Shown in pieces: positions 41,550 through 50,716 of a DNA stretch of 64,000 nt. Location: contig NZ_LN898229.1 of NCBI RefSeq assembly GCF_001457835.1, positions 550,082-614,081 on the forward strand. Direction: 5' to 3'. The notes beneath the pieces were generated by a model that was given only the letters and a program-made list of their open reading frames with translations, had not been told where the DNA came from and did no database searches. The stretch is from Fenollaria timonensis (lineage in GTDB: Bacteria; Bacillota; Clostridia; Tissierellales; Peptoniphilaceae). The translations under genes were made by a program, and so were the position numbers. The stretch's first letter is position 1. Every line of letters starts with the position of its first letter.

Positions 41550-42623
41550 ATGAAGAAGAAAATTTCTATGCTATTAGCAATACTTATGCTGATAACTATC
41601 ATTCCAACTGCATTTGCAGACGGAGCAAAAGAGATGAAGGCTGTTAAATCTAGCCAAAAGATTACACTTGACAAGGAAGTTGTTGAGGTGGCTGCTTACA
41701 ATATAGCAGGTAGCAACTACTTAAAGCTTCGTGACGTTGCTACAATTATGACTGGCAAAAAGAAACAATTCAACATTGATTACAATGCTGAAAGAAAATT
41801 AATTGTTGTTGAGACTGGAAAGCCATATACAAAGCTTGAAAGTGACTTAAAACCTATCAAGGAAGCGAGTGCTAAGGCAATACTTTCTGAAAAGGAAATA
41901 ATTTTAAATGGCGACGACGAAGACATTGACACAGCTTTTATCAATGAATCAAACTACGTAAAGCTTCGTGATATAGCAAAGATTGCGAATTTCTACGTTG
42001 GCTATGATGAAGCTAGTCAAACTGTTATACTAAAGAGTGATGAAGCTTATCTTGACAATGACGACAAAAATGATGACAAAGATGATGACGATGACAAAGA
42101 AGACAAAAAAGATGATGACAAGAAAGTCAGCGAATTAAGTATCTATGATCTATATGAATTTGATGGCGACAAAGATAATATCTTAGAAGACATCAAAGAA
42201 AACAACTATACTTTAATAAATCTATGGTCAACAGCTTCAAAAGAATCAATTGACGAACTTACTGCAATTGCTAAGCTTGAAGAAGAATATGACGACAAAG
42301 AAGACAAAGCTGGTAACGACAGACTAGGAGTTATCGGAATTGTTATGGACATCGCTCCATACAAAGAAGGCTTAAGCGAAAAAGAAGCAGCAGATCGCAA
42401 GGCAGCTATTGCAAAGGCTAGCGAAGCACTTAAGAACGCAAAAGTTGACTACGACAACTACACATTATCTACAGAAGCTAAAGAACACTTCGATAAAATT
42501 GCCAAAACTTACCCAACATCAATCATTGTTGACAAGACAGGCAAGGTAGTAAAGACTATAGAAGGCACAAAGGGATACGAAGAGCTTAAGAAAATAGTTG
42601 ATATATACGTTATTTTACGCTAA
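41550..42623 (+). CDS. Secreted stalk-domain protein with a thioredoxin-like fold lacking catalytic Cys
   Basis: A 357-residue protein with a signal peptide (ending TAFADG). It has two copper-amine-oxidase-N/stalk-type repeats (SNYLKLRDVATIM and SNYVKLRDIAKIA), an Asp/Lys-rich linker (about residues 172-194), and a TlpA/AhpC-like domain (NYTLINLWSTASKESIDELTAIAKLEEEY ... TSIIVDKTGKVVKTIEG). In the active form the segment after LINLW is normally ATWCxPC. Here it is STASKES, so the redox Cys pair is missing. It is probably a structural or binding module at the cell surface (inference). Confidence 0.75.
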   Translation: MKKKISMLLAILMLITIIPTAFADGAKEMKAVKSSQKITLDKEVVEVAAYNIAGSNYLKLRDVATIMTGKKKQFNIDYNAERKLIVVETGKPYTKLESDLKPIKEASAKAILSEKEIILNGDDEDIDTAFINESNYVKLRDIAKIANFYVGYDEASQTVILKSDEAYLDNDDKNDDKDDDDDKEDKKDDDKKVSELSIYDLYEFDGDKDNILEDIKENNYTLINLWSTASKESIDELTAIAKLEEEYDDKEDKAGNDRLGVIGIVMDIAPYKEGLSEKEAADRKAAIAKASEALKNAKVDYDNYTLSTEAKEHFDKIAKTYPTSIIVDKTGKVVKTIEGTKGYEELKKIVDIYVILR

Positions 42624-42655
42624 ATAGCGGATGGAACTCAAAATACAAAAAACAA

Positions 42656-42690
42656 GGGCATATGGTTTAGACCATATGCCCATTCTATTT
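42656..42690 (+). terminator. Rho-independent terminator
   Basis: GGGCATATGGT pairs with ACCATATGCCC around loop TTAG (42656-42681), followed by a T-rich tract with seven T. Confidence 0.85.
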
Positions 42691-42763
42691 TTTTAAGTGT
42701 ATTAATTTGCTTTTTATAATAAAATTCATAAAAAATAAATTTAGGAAGATTGTATAATTAACT

Positions 42764-43988
42764 TAGCCACCAAATAAAAAAATCATGTGTACATATGGTA
42801 TAGTATTAGTAACAAACAAAAAAACAACTATACGGAGGTACACATGACTCATATAAATTATACCATAGAATTTACAGAACGCAAGAAAAATTCACATCTA
42901 TCACTACATGAAATGTCATTAATACAGGCATGGAAAATAGATGGACATAGCAACAGAGAGATAGCAAGAAGGCTAAATAGAGCCCCGCAGACAATAAACA
43001 ACGCAATAAAGAAAGGCACAGTAAAGCAAAAGAGAATAATAAAAAGTAATAACAAAACATATACTTACTACGATGAAAAATACTTTGCCTTAACTAATTA
43101 TGAGGTATATATAAACAATAGATCTTCTTGCGGAAGAAGACCAAAATATATAGATATAGTCGAATTTCTTAAATGGGCAGACAATAAAATGTTAAAAGAT
43201 AAATGGTCTCCAGATGTATGTGTTGGATACGCAAAAGCAAATAGACTCTTTCCATCATCAGAAATACCATCAACAAAAAGCCTCTACAACTGGATAAATA
43301 AGTCACTAATGAAAACAAAAAATATAGATCTACTAGAAAAAGTAAAGAGAAAAAACAAAAATAGCACAAGAAGAACAAGACAAAACAAGAAAAAGCTTGG
43401 CATATCCATAGAAGAAAGACCAGATAAAATACAAACAAGAGAAGAATTCGGCCACTGGGAAATAGATACAGTTATAGGTAAAAAGAAAAAGACAGATCCA
43501 GTACTACTTACATTAGTAGAAAGAAAAACAAGATATGAAAAGCTGATAAAAATACATGGAAAAACACCCGATGCAGTAGACATTGGACTTAAATTCTTAA
43601 AAGATAATGCGCAGTTAAACAAAGAAATATTTAAAAGTATAACATCAGATAATGGTTCAGAATTTTCAAGCTTATCAGAATTAGCAGAATATGTAGATAT
43701 ATATTTTTGTCATCCATATACATCATGGGAAAGAGGAACTAGTGAATGTCAACATAAATTAATACGAAGATTTATACAAAAAGGCACATCAATAGAAGAA
43801 GTATCAAAAGAAAAAATATACAGAATAAACGAGTGGATGAATAATTTGCCAAGAAAAATCTTTAATTACAAAACTGCAAAAGAAGAGTTCATAAAGGAAA
43901 TAAAACAGCTTAAAAGTATCTAGTTTAATAAAAATAAATACTTTTAAGCTATACTATACATTTAGTCTATATGATGTCTGGGTGGCTA
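42764..43988 (+). mobile_element. IS30-family insertion sequence
   Basis: A 1225-bp element with ends TAGCCACC (42764) and GGTGGCTA (to 43988), flanked by the 3-bp direct duplication ACT (42761-42763 and 43989-43991), as expected for IS30. It carries one intact transposase gene. It separates the terminator at 42656 from repeat B3. Confidence 0.85.
42844..43923 (+). CDS. IS30-family transposase
   Basis: A 359-residue transposase from the ATG at 42844 (ribosome binding site CGGAGG; the frame also runs upstream without a better start). It has an N-terminal helix-turn-helix (HLSLHEMSLIQAWKIDGHSNREIARRLNRAPQTINNAI) and a DDE core: HWEIDTVIG, SDNGSEFSSL, and SWERGTSECQHKLIRRF carrying the Glu. The IS30 order and spacing are clear. 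Poly-A-rich codons differ from the surrounding genes. Confidence 0.92.
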   Translation: MTHINYTIEFTERKKNSHLSLHEMSLIQAWKIDGHSNREIARRLNRAPQTINNAIKKGTVKQKRIIKSNNKTYTYYDEKYFALTNYEVYINNRSSCGRRPKYIDIVEFLKWADNKMLKDKWSPDVCVGYAKANRLFPSSEIPSTKSLYNWINKSLMKTKNIDLLEKVKRKNKNSTRRTRQNKKKLGISIEERPDKIQTREEFGHWEIDTVIGKKKKTDPVLLTLVERKTRYEKLIKIHGKTPDAVDIGLKFLKDNAQLNKEIFKSITSDNGSEFSSLSELAEYVDIYFCHPYTSWERGTSECQHKLIRRFIQKGTSIEEVSKEKIYRINEWMNNLPRKIFNYKTAKEEFIKEIKQLKSI

Positions 43989-44035
43989 ACTTATTGTTGC
44001 AATTTATAAAAAATAAATTTATTAATCGCTACACA

Positions 44036-44161
44036 AATTTTGCGAATAGAATTGATGGATAAGGCGCAGCATAACGAGCGACCGACCGACATCGTACAAA
44101 TAAGTACGTTGAGGGAGGAAGCGAAGCGCGCGAGCCTTAGGCGCAATTCTAACGCAAAATT
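44036..44161 (-). repeat. Repeat B, copy 3 (inverted; 3' flank of the B3/B4 gene)
   Basis: The element is 126 bases. Arms AATTTTGC (44036-44043) and GCAAAATT (44154-44161) pair, as do AGAATTG and CAATTCT just inside. The middle hairpin is CGTAC-AAATAA-GTACG: the same stem as copy 1 but a different loop. It lies 2 bases from the stop codon of the minus-strand gene at 44164, in sense orientation to that gene. Confidence 0.75.
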
Positions 44162-44163
44162 AT

Positions 44164-44865
44164 TTATATTTCTACTTCTGGATTATCCTTATCCAGTATA
44201 TGCACTGTCACATCCGCATTTAAGTACTTTGTAAGATTTTCCTTTAAAAACTCAAGAGCTCCTTCAAGTGCGTCGTACCTATCTGGATCAACGAGCTCCA
44301 TAATCATAAATGCGTTCTTAGTATCTTCTGTAATCATCGTTCTGATGCCGTCACGCCAGTTAAAGCATCTGCAAATAGCGCCCTTATCGTCCTTGTAGCA
44401 AAGTTCGCCTGGATAAGTCTCAGATGGATCTTCGCCAATAGCTTGGAATTCGTCGCCGCCTTCAGTGATAGTCAGCCTCAAATCGCCAACGAACTTGTCC
44501 GAGTCCTCAGCACCGCATGGAAGCGCGTACTTAAGCGATGCAGCGTTGTAGATGTCAACCAAAGTGTTGATTGAGCCAACGATGTTGCCCTTAGAAAGTC
44601 TCTTTAAAAGCGCTTCAATAGAGCATCTTGCGCCCTTCTTAGTCTTAAACTTCTTGTACGCCTCTCTCCAAACAGCAATCTCCTTATTCTCACTAAGCTG
44701 TCCAGCTACAAGATATTTTTCCGCTTCATCGTTCGCATCAAGCAGCATCTTTTTAACTTCAATCGGGCTTTCATCAGAATTTTCCATGTTCTTTACAAGA
44801 ATTACCCCAAGCTTCGCCTCAGGAAATAATTCAAAAAAGCTTTTGTCCGCTATAAATTTACTCAT
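44164..44865 (-). CDS. B3/B4 domain protein (PheT-type tRNA-editing fold)
   Basis: A 233-residue protein of the stand-alone B3/B4 family (PF03483). Motifs include GVILVKNMENS, WREAYKKFKTKKGARCSIEALLKRLSKGN, INTLVDIYNAASLKYALPCGAEDSDKF and GELCYKDDKGAICRCFNWRDG. The fold is that of the editing module of phenylalanyl-tRNA synthetase beta, so a role in clearing mischarged tRNA or an aminoacyl product is plausible but unproven. A TATAAT (44905-44900, minus strand) lies upstream. The gene ends against repeat B3. Confidence 0.85.
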   Translation of the reverse strand: MSKFIADKSFFELFPEAKLGVILVKNMENSDESPIEVKKMLLDANDEAEKYLVAGQLSENKEIAVWREAYKKFKTKKGARCSIEALLKRLSKGNIVGSINTLVDIYNAASLKYALPCGAEDSDKFVGDLRLTITEGGDEFQAIGEDPSETYPGELCYKDDKGAICRCFNWRDGIRTMITEDTKNAFMIMELVDPDRYDALEGALEFLKENLTKYLNADVTVHILDKDNPEVEI

Positions 44866-44970
44866 TTCTTCCTCCTTTAATTATTTTCTCGTTGTACTTA
44901 TTATAACATAAACTTAAAGAATGGTAAAGCCATGTTTATAGCCTTGCCACTTCGTATAAATATTTATATT

Positions 44971-45002
44971 GAAAAATAAGGGGAATTTTCCCCTTATTTT
45001 TC
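44971..45002. terminator. Perfect 15-bp palindrome, bidirectional terminator
   Basis: GAAAAATAAGGGGAA pairs with its exact complement across a two-base loop. T-rich flanks on both strands make it a terminator in either direction. Confidence 0.75.
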
Positions 45003-45017
45003 AGTCTGATCACTCAC

Positions 45018-45044
45018 AAAAAAAGCGCAGCACTTGCCGCGCTT
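45018..45044 (-). terminator. Minus-strand terminator of the membrane-protein gene
   Basis: AAGCGC (45023-45028) pairs with GCGCTT (45039-45044). On the minus strand it runs into seven T (45024-45018), 21 bases beyond the stop codon. Confidence 0.8.
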
Positions 45045-45064
45045 AAATCGTTTCAAAAATTAAC

Positions 45065-46183
45065 TTATCTATCCAAGTTATTATAAAAATCATCCACGCT
45101 TCTTGCTTCGTCGTCTTGGTAGCGTCTTGGTCTGTCTGTATAATCATATCCGTCATCGTCGTAGATGTCGTAGTAGTCGTAGTCTCTGACTACATTTCCT
45201 GTTCTAAACTCGTATTGGTTTGTGTAGTCGCACATCGCCATTTGTGAATAGACTGTTGAATAAAGCGTAGCGCATATCCAAGGGATGGCTGTTAGTGCAA
45301 AGACCCAAGGTGATCTTAGTCCTGTTGCGATCAAGGCTATAATCAAGGTTGCTAGACCGCCTACTACTAATGTGCCTATATATATTATTAGCATTTTGCC
45401 TATCCAGTTGAATATGAATCTATTGGCAAGTCCAAAGCCTGTGCTTATGCAAGTGCCTATGCCTGTGTACTTATTTGTAGTAACTAGGTAGTGGGCAAAG
45501 CTTCCTGCTGTGCCGATGTAGATGCTTAGTAAAGTTATAATTATGACTGCGAGTGCCATAACTGTTTCGTTAGAATCGCTTATACCAGCAAATATTGGCA
45601 AAATCATATATGCCATTCCTGTGATAAGTCCAAATACTATGGCTATGGCGATGGACTTGATAAACTTAATAAATACTGCTTCTGACACGTGTTTAAAGCC
45701 TCTATCCATCTTGAAAATCCACTTGTTGACGTGTGTAATGAAGGCGATGCCTATTAACTGAATCAATATGCCCATGGCAATGAAGCTTAGCATCATAAGT
45801 ACTGATGATCTTGTAAAGCTCATAACTCTCTTAAAATCATCTTCTCTTATGCTTCTTTTTAAACTACCTATACCATTCATAACGTCTTCAAAACTTTCAG
45901 CCTCGTCAAGCTCATCAATTGATCTGTTAAACTCGTCTGACATAAAGTCATCGTTGTATCTGTAGCCTTCTTTCAAAACGTCTGATGAAATTTGCATTAT
46001 TGATCCAACGTTTATTGCTAGAAATCCGCCTATAAGCAAGATGTAGACTAGTGCGAAGCAAAGAAGCGCCTTGATATTATTTTTAATATAGCTGTTTGTC
46101 GCTTGAAATACTTCGGACACGCCGCTTGCTCTGCCACCCTTTCTCTTCGGATCAAACTCTTCATATACAAAATTGTCGTTCAT
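45065..46183 (-). CDS. Multi-pass membrane protein of unknown function
   Basis: A 372-residue protein I do not recognise. It has a charged N-terminus (FDPKRKGGRASGVSEVFQATNSYIK), about six membrane segments (starting ALLCFALVYILLIGGFLAI, later VLMMLSFIAMGILIQLIGIAFIT, IAIAIVFGLITGMAYMILPIFAGI, MALAVIIITLLSIYIGT, MLIIYIGTLVVGGLATLI and WVFALTAIPWICATLYS), and an acidic Tyr/Asp-rich C-terminal tail (DYDYYDIYDDDGYDYTDRP). The layout resembles DUF975-type integral membrane proteins. It is 11 bases downstream of the aminopeptidase gene, so probably co-transcribed. Confidence 0.6.
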   Translation of the reverse strand: MNDNFVYEEFDPKRKGGRASGVSEVFQATNSYIKNNIKALLCFALVYILLIGGFLAINVGSIMQISSDVLKEGYRYNDDFMSDEFNRSIDELDEAESFEDVMNGIGSLKRSIREDDFKRVMSFTRSSVLMMLSFIAMGILIQLIGIAFITHVNKWIFKMDRGFKHVSEAVFIKFIKSIAIAIVFGLITGMAYMILPIFAGISDSNETVMALAVIIITLLSIYIGTAGSFAHYLVTTNKYTGIGTCISTGFGLANRFIFNWIGKMLIIYIGTLVVGGLATLIIALIATGLRSPWVFALTAIPWICATLYSTVYSQMAMCDYTNQYEFRTGNVVRDYDYYDIYDDDGYDYTDRPRRYQDDEARSVDDFYNNLDR

Positions 46184-46194
46184 ATTATCCCTCC

Positions 46195-47424
46195 TTAAAA
46201 GGCCCAGTTGCCTTCCTTAAATATTTTGTATTCCTTATCATCTTTATACCCAATTATCTCAGTTGTTTCATCACCAATCATAAAATCGACATGAATTTTG
46301 CTGTCGTTAATACCATTTGCTAGTAATTCTTCTTCGCTCATGGCAGCGCCGCCATCTACGCATGTTGGGTAAGCAGCTCCGAAAGCTAGGTGGCAAGATG
46401 CGTTCTCGTCGAATAGTGTTGAGTAGAAAAGTTTTTTACTATTGCTAATAGGTGAGTCGTTTTGCACAAGGGCCACTTCACCAAGCATACAAGCATTTTC
46501 ATCTGTCGCGATTAAATCTTCTAGTAATTTTTGATTCTTTTCAGCTTTTACTTCAACGCATTTACCATTTTCGAAGCGAAGAGAAAAGTTCTCAACAAGC
46601 TTACCTGATAATGATAATGGTTTTGTCGCGTAAACAATACCATTAACCCCGTCTCTCTTAGGAGCAGAGAAGATTTCTTCAGTTGGGATATTGGCTGTGA
46701 AGCGAACACCTGTCTCGCTCATGGATGAGCCACCTATCCATAGGTGATTCTTTGGCATCTCTATAGTAAGGTCTGTACCTAATTTTGATCTGTAATGAAG
46801 TTTTTCGAATTGCATTTCGTTTAAGTACTTAGCTTTTTCTTGTATAGTATTTTCGAATTCGTCCCAAGCCTTGTCAGGGTCAGCTCCGTCGACTCTAACT
46901 ATCTTAAATATTAAGTCCCAAAGCTCTTCTACGCGCTTTTCTTCAGCTATGTCTGGAAGCACCTTATCTGCCCAAGCCTTTGATGGTATGCAGATCACGC
47001 ACCAAGGGTTTATGTCGTTCATAGTGTATTTTTGGAATGGTTTCATCAGATTTGCGTTCACGCTACGCATTAGTTTTATTCTTTCAGGGTCAACGTCCTT
47101 CATTAGCGATGGATTTGGCGCAGCAACAGATAAGAAGCCTGCCTTTCTCTCTGCAAAATCAAGCATCATATTAAGCTTCCACTCGGGTGCGTGCTTGATC
47201 GCTTCTTCACTCATCATCATCGCGCTCAATCTGTTGCACTCGTCGTCTTGTATCCTTACAATAACTTCGCTTGCGCCTCTTTCGTAGGCAAGTTCAGTAA
47301 GTAGTCTAACGAAGTCCATCGCCTCAGTTGATGTATTTATCACGAGCGGCATGCCTTTTTGCACGTTTATACCCCTCTCGATAACGACCTTCGCGTAATT
47401 CCTTAACTTATCTTTAAAATTCAT
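46195..47424 (-). CDS. pepS: M29-family aminopeptidase (PepS/AmpS-like)
   Basis: A 409-residue metallopeptidase of the expected family length. The start is MNFKDKLRNYAKVVIERGINVQKG. Candidate metal ligands are E in NIPTEEIFSAPKRDGVNG, E in MLGEVALV, H in ASCHLAFG and H/D in KIHVDFMIG. The conserved WIGGSSMSETGVRFTANIPTEE is clear. It removes N-terminal amino acids from peptides in the cytoplasm, fitting an amino-acid-fermenting anaerobe. It is divergent from the CblS-like gene. Confidence 0.9.
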   Translation of the reverse strand: MNFKDKLRNYAKVVIERGINVQKGMPLVINTSTEAMDFVRLLTELAYERGASEVIVRIQDDECNRLSAMMMSEEAIKHAPEWKLNMMLDFAERKAGFLSVAAPNPSLMKDVDPERIKLMRSVNANLMKPFQKYTMNDINPWCVICIPSKAWADKVLPDIAEEKRVEELWDLIFKIVRVDGADPDKAWDEFENTIQEKAKYLNEMQFEKLHYRSKLGTDLTIEMPKNHLWIGGSSMSETGVRFTANIPTEEIFSAPKRDGVNGIVYATKPLSLSGKLVENFSLRFENGKCVEVKAEKNQKLLEDLIATDENACMLGEVALVQNDSPISNSKKLFYSTLFDENASCHLAFGAAYPTCVDGGAAMSEEELLANGINDSKIHVDFMIGDETTEIIGYKDDKEYKIFKEGNWAF

Positions 47425-47518
47425 TTTGTCCTCCTTTGCGATTAAAGTATTAAATACTCTCTACTTATGATATAATATATTATACCATATATATTAAGGA
47501 TATGTAAATGGAGGCGCC

Positions 47519-48226
47519 ATGAAAAAATTTAGAGATTTAATAATTTTAGACGATATGAATTTAGTGCTTGCTTGTGACAGCGCAGCTGGGATAGGCGAGA
47601 AGCCATGTGACGAAGTTTTTGCTGATATAGAAATGGTCTCATATTATGCAGCTTTCGTGCCCATAGCCGAGCTATTATGCGCAAGAAGCACGCCAATGGT
47701 CTTGGTCGACACGCTATGTAATGAGAGAGAGCCCTATGGCGAGAAAATCATTCGCGGCATCCAAATGGCAATGAAGGACGCGGGGCTTGACGAGAAAAAC
47801 GCTTTTACTGGATCGACTGAAGAAAACTTCATGACAAAGATGACAGGGATAGGCGTCACAGTCTTGGGACGCGGCATTGATATACGCAAGGCGCAAAAAG
47901 GCGATGCGGTCTACGCCATCGGCAAGGCACTAGTGGGCGAGGAGCTAATTAAATATCGTGACAAGGCCATGAGCATGAGTGATTATATCTACTTAAAGGA
48001 GCAAAACTATATTCATGACATCGTTCCAATCGGCTCAAAGGGCGCGGCACATGAATTAGCTGAGATTGAGGCGCACGCGGGACTTAGGGCGCGCATCGTG
48101 AATAGTGACTTTGATCTAAATGCATCGGGCGGGCCATCAGCCATCTGCCTAGTCACAATGAAGCCTGATGACTTTAATAAATTAAATTTAAAAAAGGACG
48201 TAAATTTGTTAGCTTTTATGGAGTAA
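47519..48226 (+). CDS. AIR-synthase-related protein, CblS-like (possible alpha-ribazole kinase)
   Basis: A 235-residue protein with MNLVLACDSAAGIGEKPCDEV, VLVDTLCNEREPYGEKIIRGIQMAM, FTGSTEENFMTKMTGIGVTVLGRG and ASGGPSAICLV. The CDSxxGIG...D, TGSTEEN and T-x-x-G-V-T-V pattern matches what I recall of CblS, the alpha-ribazole kinase of Listeria and Geobacillus that salvages the lower ligand of cobalamin. No CblT transporter or cob genes are next to it. Other members of the PurM/ThiL/HypE superfamily are possible. Confidence 0.6.
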   Translation: MKKFRDLIILDDMNLVLACDSAAGIGEKPCDEVFADIEMVSYYAAFVPIAELLCARSTPMVLVDTLCNEREPYGEKIIRGIQMAMKDAGLDEKNAFTGSTEENFMTKMTGIGVTVLGRGIDIRKAQKGDAVYAIGKALVGEELIKYRDKAMSMSDYIYLKEQNYIHDIVPIGSKGAAHELAEIEAHAGLRARIVNSDFDLNASGGPSAICLVTMKPDDFNKLNLKKDVNLLAFME

Positions 48227-48266
48227 ATGGGTATAAATGTATGAAGAGTACTAGGAGGCGAGTCAA

Positions 48267-49349
48267 TTGAAGAAATTTAGATTCTTAATAATTTTTTCTG
48301 TCATAGTCATGTTCATGGCAGGATTTAACGCTCATGCATCGAGCGAAAATAAAATGACTTACAAGATGAATCTTAAGGAGGACGCGATGTATGTGGACGT
48401 CAAGATCGAGACGGAGCATACGGGCTTTAAGTTTGCAATCGATGTGCCAGAAGGCGCTGAGGTCTACGACGTAGAGGGCAAGAGCCTTAGAGATGATTTC
48501 CTTTCGGGAACGAAATACATCTTTGACTTTAACGGCGGCGACAAAGAAGTCTCTTACAAGATCAAGGGCCTTCCAAAAGCCTTTAAAAGGGCCGATGGTT
48601 TTGTCTTTGGCTTGTATCGTTCATTTAACACGCACATCAACACCATTGAGATAGCCTACGAGAGCGTTTACTTTGACGAGCCGGTATATGAACTATTTAC
48701 TTCAAAGGGTCTTAACGCTACTTTTGAAGACGGCAAGACTGGTCTTTACGAGATAGACGAGCCCATTGACATAGCTATAGGCATTAAATATCCAAAGAAT
48801 GAGTTCGTGAACGCGCCATATGAGGACATGGACTACGATGACTACCGTAATGACGAGCTGATGAGGACGCAAATTACACGCATTGACAAGCCAAGCATCT
48901 CTGAACTAGTTCTTAAGGGGCTTATAGCGGTGGCTTTACTAGCGTTTATCATCGTCGGCTTTTTGATGACGAAGAACCAAAGATTTAGAAATAAATTTAG
49001 AATAAAGAAAAGATACGAAGAAAAGGAAAAAAGCGGCAAAACTTTTGACTTAAAAGACCTTGATGAGTACATTTACTTAATATATCAATTTTATGACACA
49101 AAGGAAGACAAGGTCGCTAGCTACTTAGGCGTGGACGAAGCGGACAAGCTTGTTGAGGAAAAACTAAATGCTTCGTATGAAAATCTATTAAAAAAGGGAT
49201 ATATAGAGAAGGAAGACTCGGATTACAGCGTGGCTCTAACAAAGAAGGGCAGGCTGAAACTTGAGGAAATTCTTATCAAGAAGGAATATTTACTCGGTCA
49301 AGACGATATTTCAGATGAGGAAGAAAAATTTTTAAGATTGTTCAGGTGA
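48267..49349 (+). CDS. Membrane-anchored protein of unknown function
   Basis: A 360-residue protein starting at TTG 48267 (ribosome binding site AGGAGGCG). It has a signal peptide (residues 1-24), an extracellular beta-rich domain (about 25-190), a single membrane helix (LIAVALLAFIIVGFLM, about 220-237), and a cytoplasmic region (about 245-360). The cytoplasmic part includes DLDEYIYLIYQFYDTKEDKVASYLGV and LTKKGRLKLEEILIKKEYL, which looks like a winged-helix-type fold. I do not recognise the family. It abuts the Nudix-whiA genes and is probably in their operon. Confidence 0.6.
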   Translation: MKKFRFLIIFSVIVMFMAGFNAHASSENKMTYKMNLKEDAMYVDVKIETEHTGFKFAIDVPEGAEVYDVEGKSLRDDFLSGTKYIFDFNGGDKEVSYKIKGLPKAFKRADGFVFGLYRSFNTHINTIEIAYESVYFDEPVYELFTSKGLNATFEDGKTGLYEIDEPIDIAIGIKYPKNEFVNAPYEDMDYDDYRNDELMRTQITRIDKPSISELVLKGLIAVALLAFIIVGFLMTKNQRFRNKFRIKKRYEEKEKSGKTFDLKDLDEYIYLIYQFYDTKEDKVASYLGVDEADKLVEEKLNASYENLLKKGYIEKEDSDYSVALTKKGRLKLEEILIKKEYLLGQDDISDEEEKFLRLFR

Positions 49350-49354
49350 TTTAG

Positions 49355-49780
49355 GTGAGGGTACTTAGCTCAGGAGGCGTAATTATCAATAACAATTTAA
49401 TACTACTTTTGAAGAAGTACAACGGCGACTACGTATTACCGAAGGGCAGAATCGAGCGCGGTGAAAGCATTGAGGAGGCTGCACTTCGTGAGGTAAAGGA
49501 AGAAAGCGGCATCACTGGCGAGATTAAAAAATACCTAGGCAAGATTGATTACTCTTTCATTAACAGGATGAGAAATATAAAGATTGACAAGACGGTACAC
49601 TTCTTTTTGATGTCAACAAAGGACACGCACACTAAGCCTCAGAGCATGGAAGGCTTTAAGACGGCGAAGTTCTACGAAAGAGAAGAAGCGATTAGTCTTA
49701 TGAAATACAGTCAAGAAAGAGAAATTATTAGAAAAGCCATAGAAGAGTACGACAGAGAGAAGAATGAGGAGAGGAAATGA
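49355..49780 (+). CDS. Nudix hydrolase
   Basis: A 141-residue Nudix protein starting at GTG 49355, 5 bases after the previous stop. The Nudix box is GRIERGESIEEAALREVKEESGI (G-x5-E-x7-REVxEESG with hydrophobic I), giving the Mg-binding helix. Its N-terminus SSGGVIINNNLILLLKKYNGDYVLPKG is typical of diadenosine-polyphosphate or general nucleotide hydrolases. It overlaps whiA by 4 bases (ATGA). Confidence 0.88.
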   Translation: MRVLSSGGVIINNNLILLLKKYNGDYVLPKGRIERGESIEEAALREVKEESGITGEIKKYLGKIDYSFINRMRNIKIDKTVHFFLMSTKDTHTKPQSMEGFKTAKFYEREEAISLMKYSQEREIIRKAIEEYDREKNEERK

Positions 49781-50715
49781 GTTTTTCACAAAAAGCTAAG
49801 GACGAAGCGGCAAAGCTGATGATCACGGACGAAGACACGTCCCTAGCTGAGCTTATGGCCTACGTGAGATACGTCTCATCCATTAGCTTCATATCGGGCA
49901 AAGTGGCCGTTTCATTCAGAGTGCAAAAGGCGGCGCTTGCGAGACGAATATTTACAGTAATCAGAAATTTATACGATACAGACCTTGACGTCGACATCTC
50001 AAAGATGACGCAGCTCAAGAAAATGAACATCTACACCATAGTCCTAAACGATACGGATATAGTTATGCAGATGTTTAAAGATACGCGCATGGAAGGCTTT
50101 TTGGACGTGAACAAGATTCCAAAGGCAGTCAAAGAGAGCGACGATATGAGAAGAAGCTACTTGAGAGCGACGTTTTTGGCGGTCGGATCCATCACTAATC
50201 CAGAGCGCGGCTACCACCTTGAAATGCTCTTCGAAAGCGAGTTCGAGGCAAATGAGGTCAAGGACTTAATGAACGTCTACGGCCTTGGGGCGAAGTACGT
50301 CAAACGCAAGGAGAACTACATCACCTACCTAAAGGGTGCCGAGGCAATCTCGGATTTTCTCACAGTTATAGGCACGATGAGAGCAGTACTCAGCTTTGAG
50401 AATATTAGAGTAGTTAAGGACGTCAGGAACAATGCCAATAGACGGACTAACTGCGAAACAGCCAATATACAGAAGACAGTTGATGCATCGACAAGGCAGG
50501 TAGCTGATATCGAGTACATCGACGAGATGATTGGCCTTGACGCATTACAAAGTGATTTAAAAGAGCTAGCAATACTTAGACTGAATAATAGAGACGCGTC
50601 ACTTGCAGAGCTTGGAAGGCTTATGGAGCCAGAGCTTGGCAAATCGGGCGTGAACCATAGACTTAAAAAACTTGCTGAAATGGCAGAAAATTTACGAATA
50701 AATGAGGAGAATTAA
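49777..50715 (+). CDS. whiA: WhiA-family DNA-binding protein
   Basis: A 312-residue protein with a LAGLIDADG-like N-terminal domain and a C-terminal helix-turn-helix (LAILRLNNRDASLAELGRLMEPELGKSGVNHRLKKLAEMAENL). RGYHLEMLFESEFEANEVKDLMN, YVKRKENYITYLKGAEAISDFLTVIG and NRRTNCETANIQKTVDAS are family hallmarks. In Firmicutes WhiA affects cell division and chromosome segregation. Here it is not beside rapZ/yvcK as usual, but behind a Nudix gene, which is also common. Confidence 0.95.
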   Translation: MSFSQKAKDEAAKLMITDEDTSLAELMAYVRYVSSISFISGKVAVSFRVQKAALARRIFTVIRNLYDTDLDVDISKMTQLKKMNIYTIVLNDTDIVMQMFKDTRMEGFLDVNKIPKAVKESDDMRRSYLRATFLAVGSITNPERGYHLEMLFESEFEANEVKDLMNVYGLGAKYVKRKENYITYLKGAEAISDFLTVIGTMRAVLSFENIRVVKDVRNNANRRTNCETANIQKTVDASTRQVADIEYIDEMIGLDALQSDLKELAILRLNNRDASLAELGRLMEPELGKSGVNHRLKKLAEMAENLRINEEN

Positions 50716-50716
50716 T

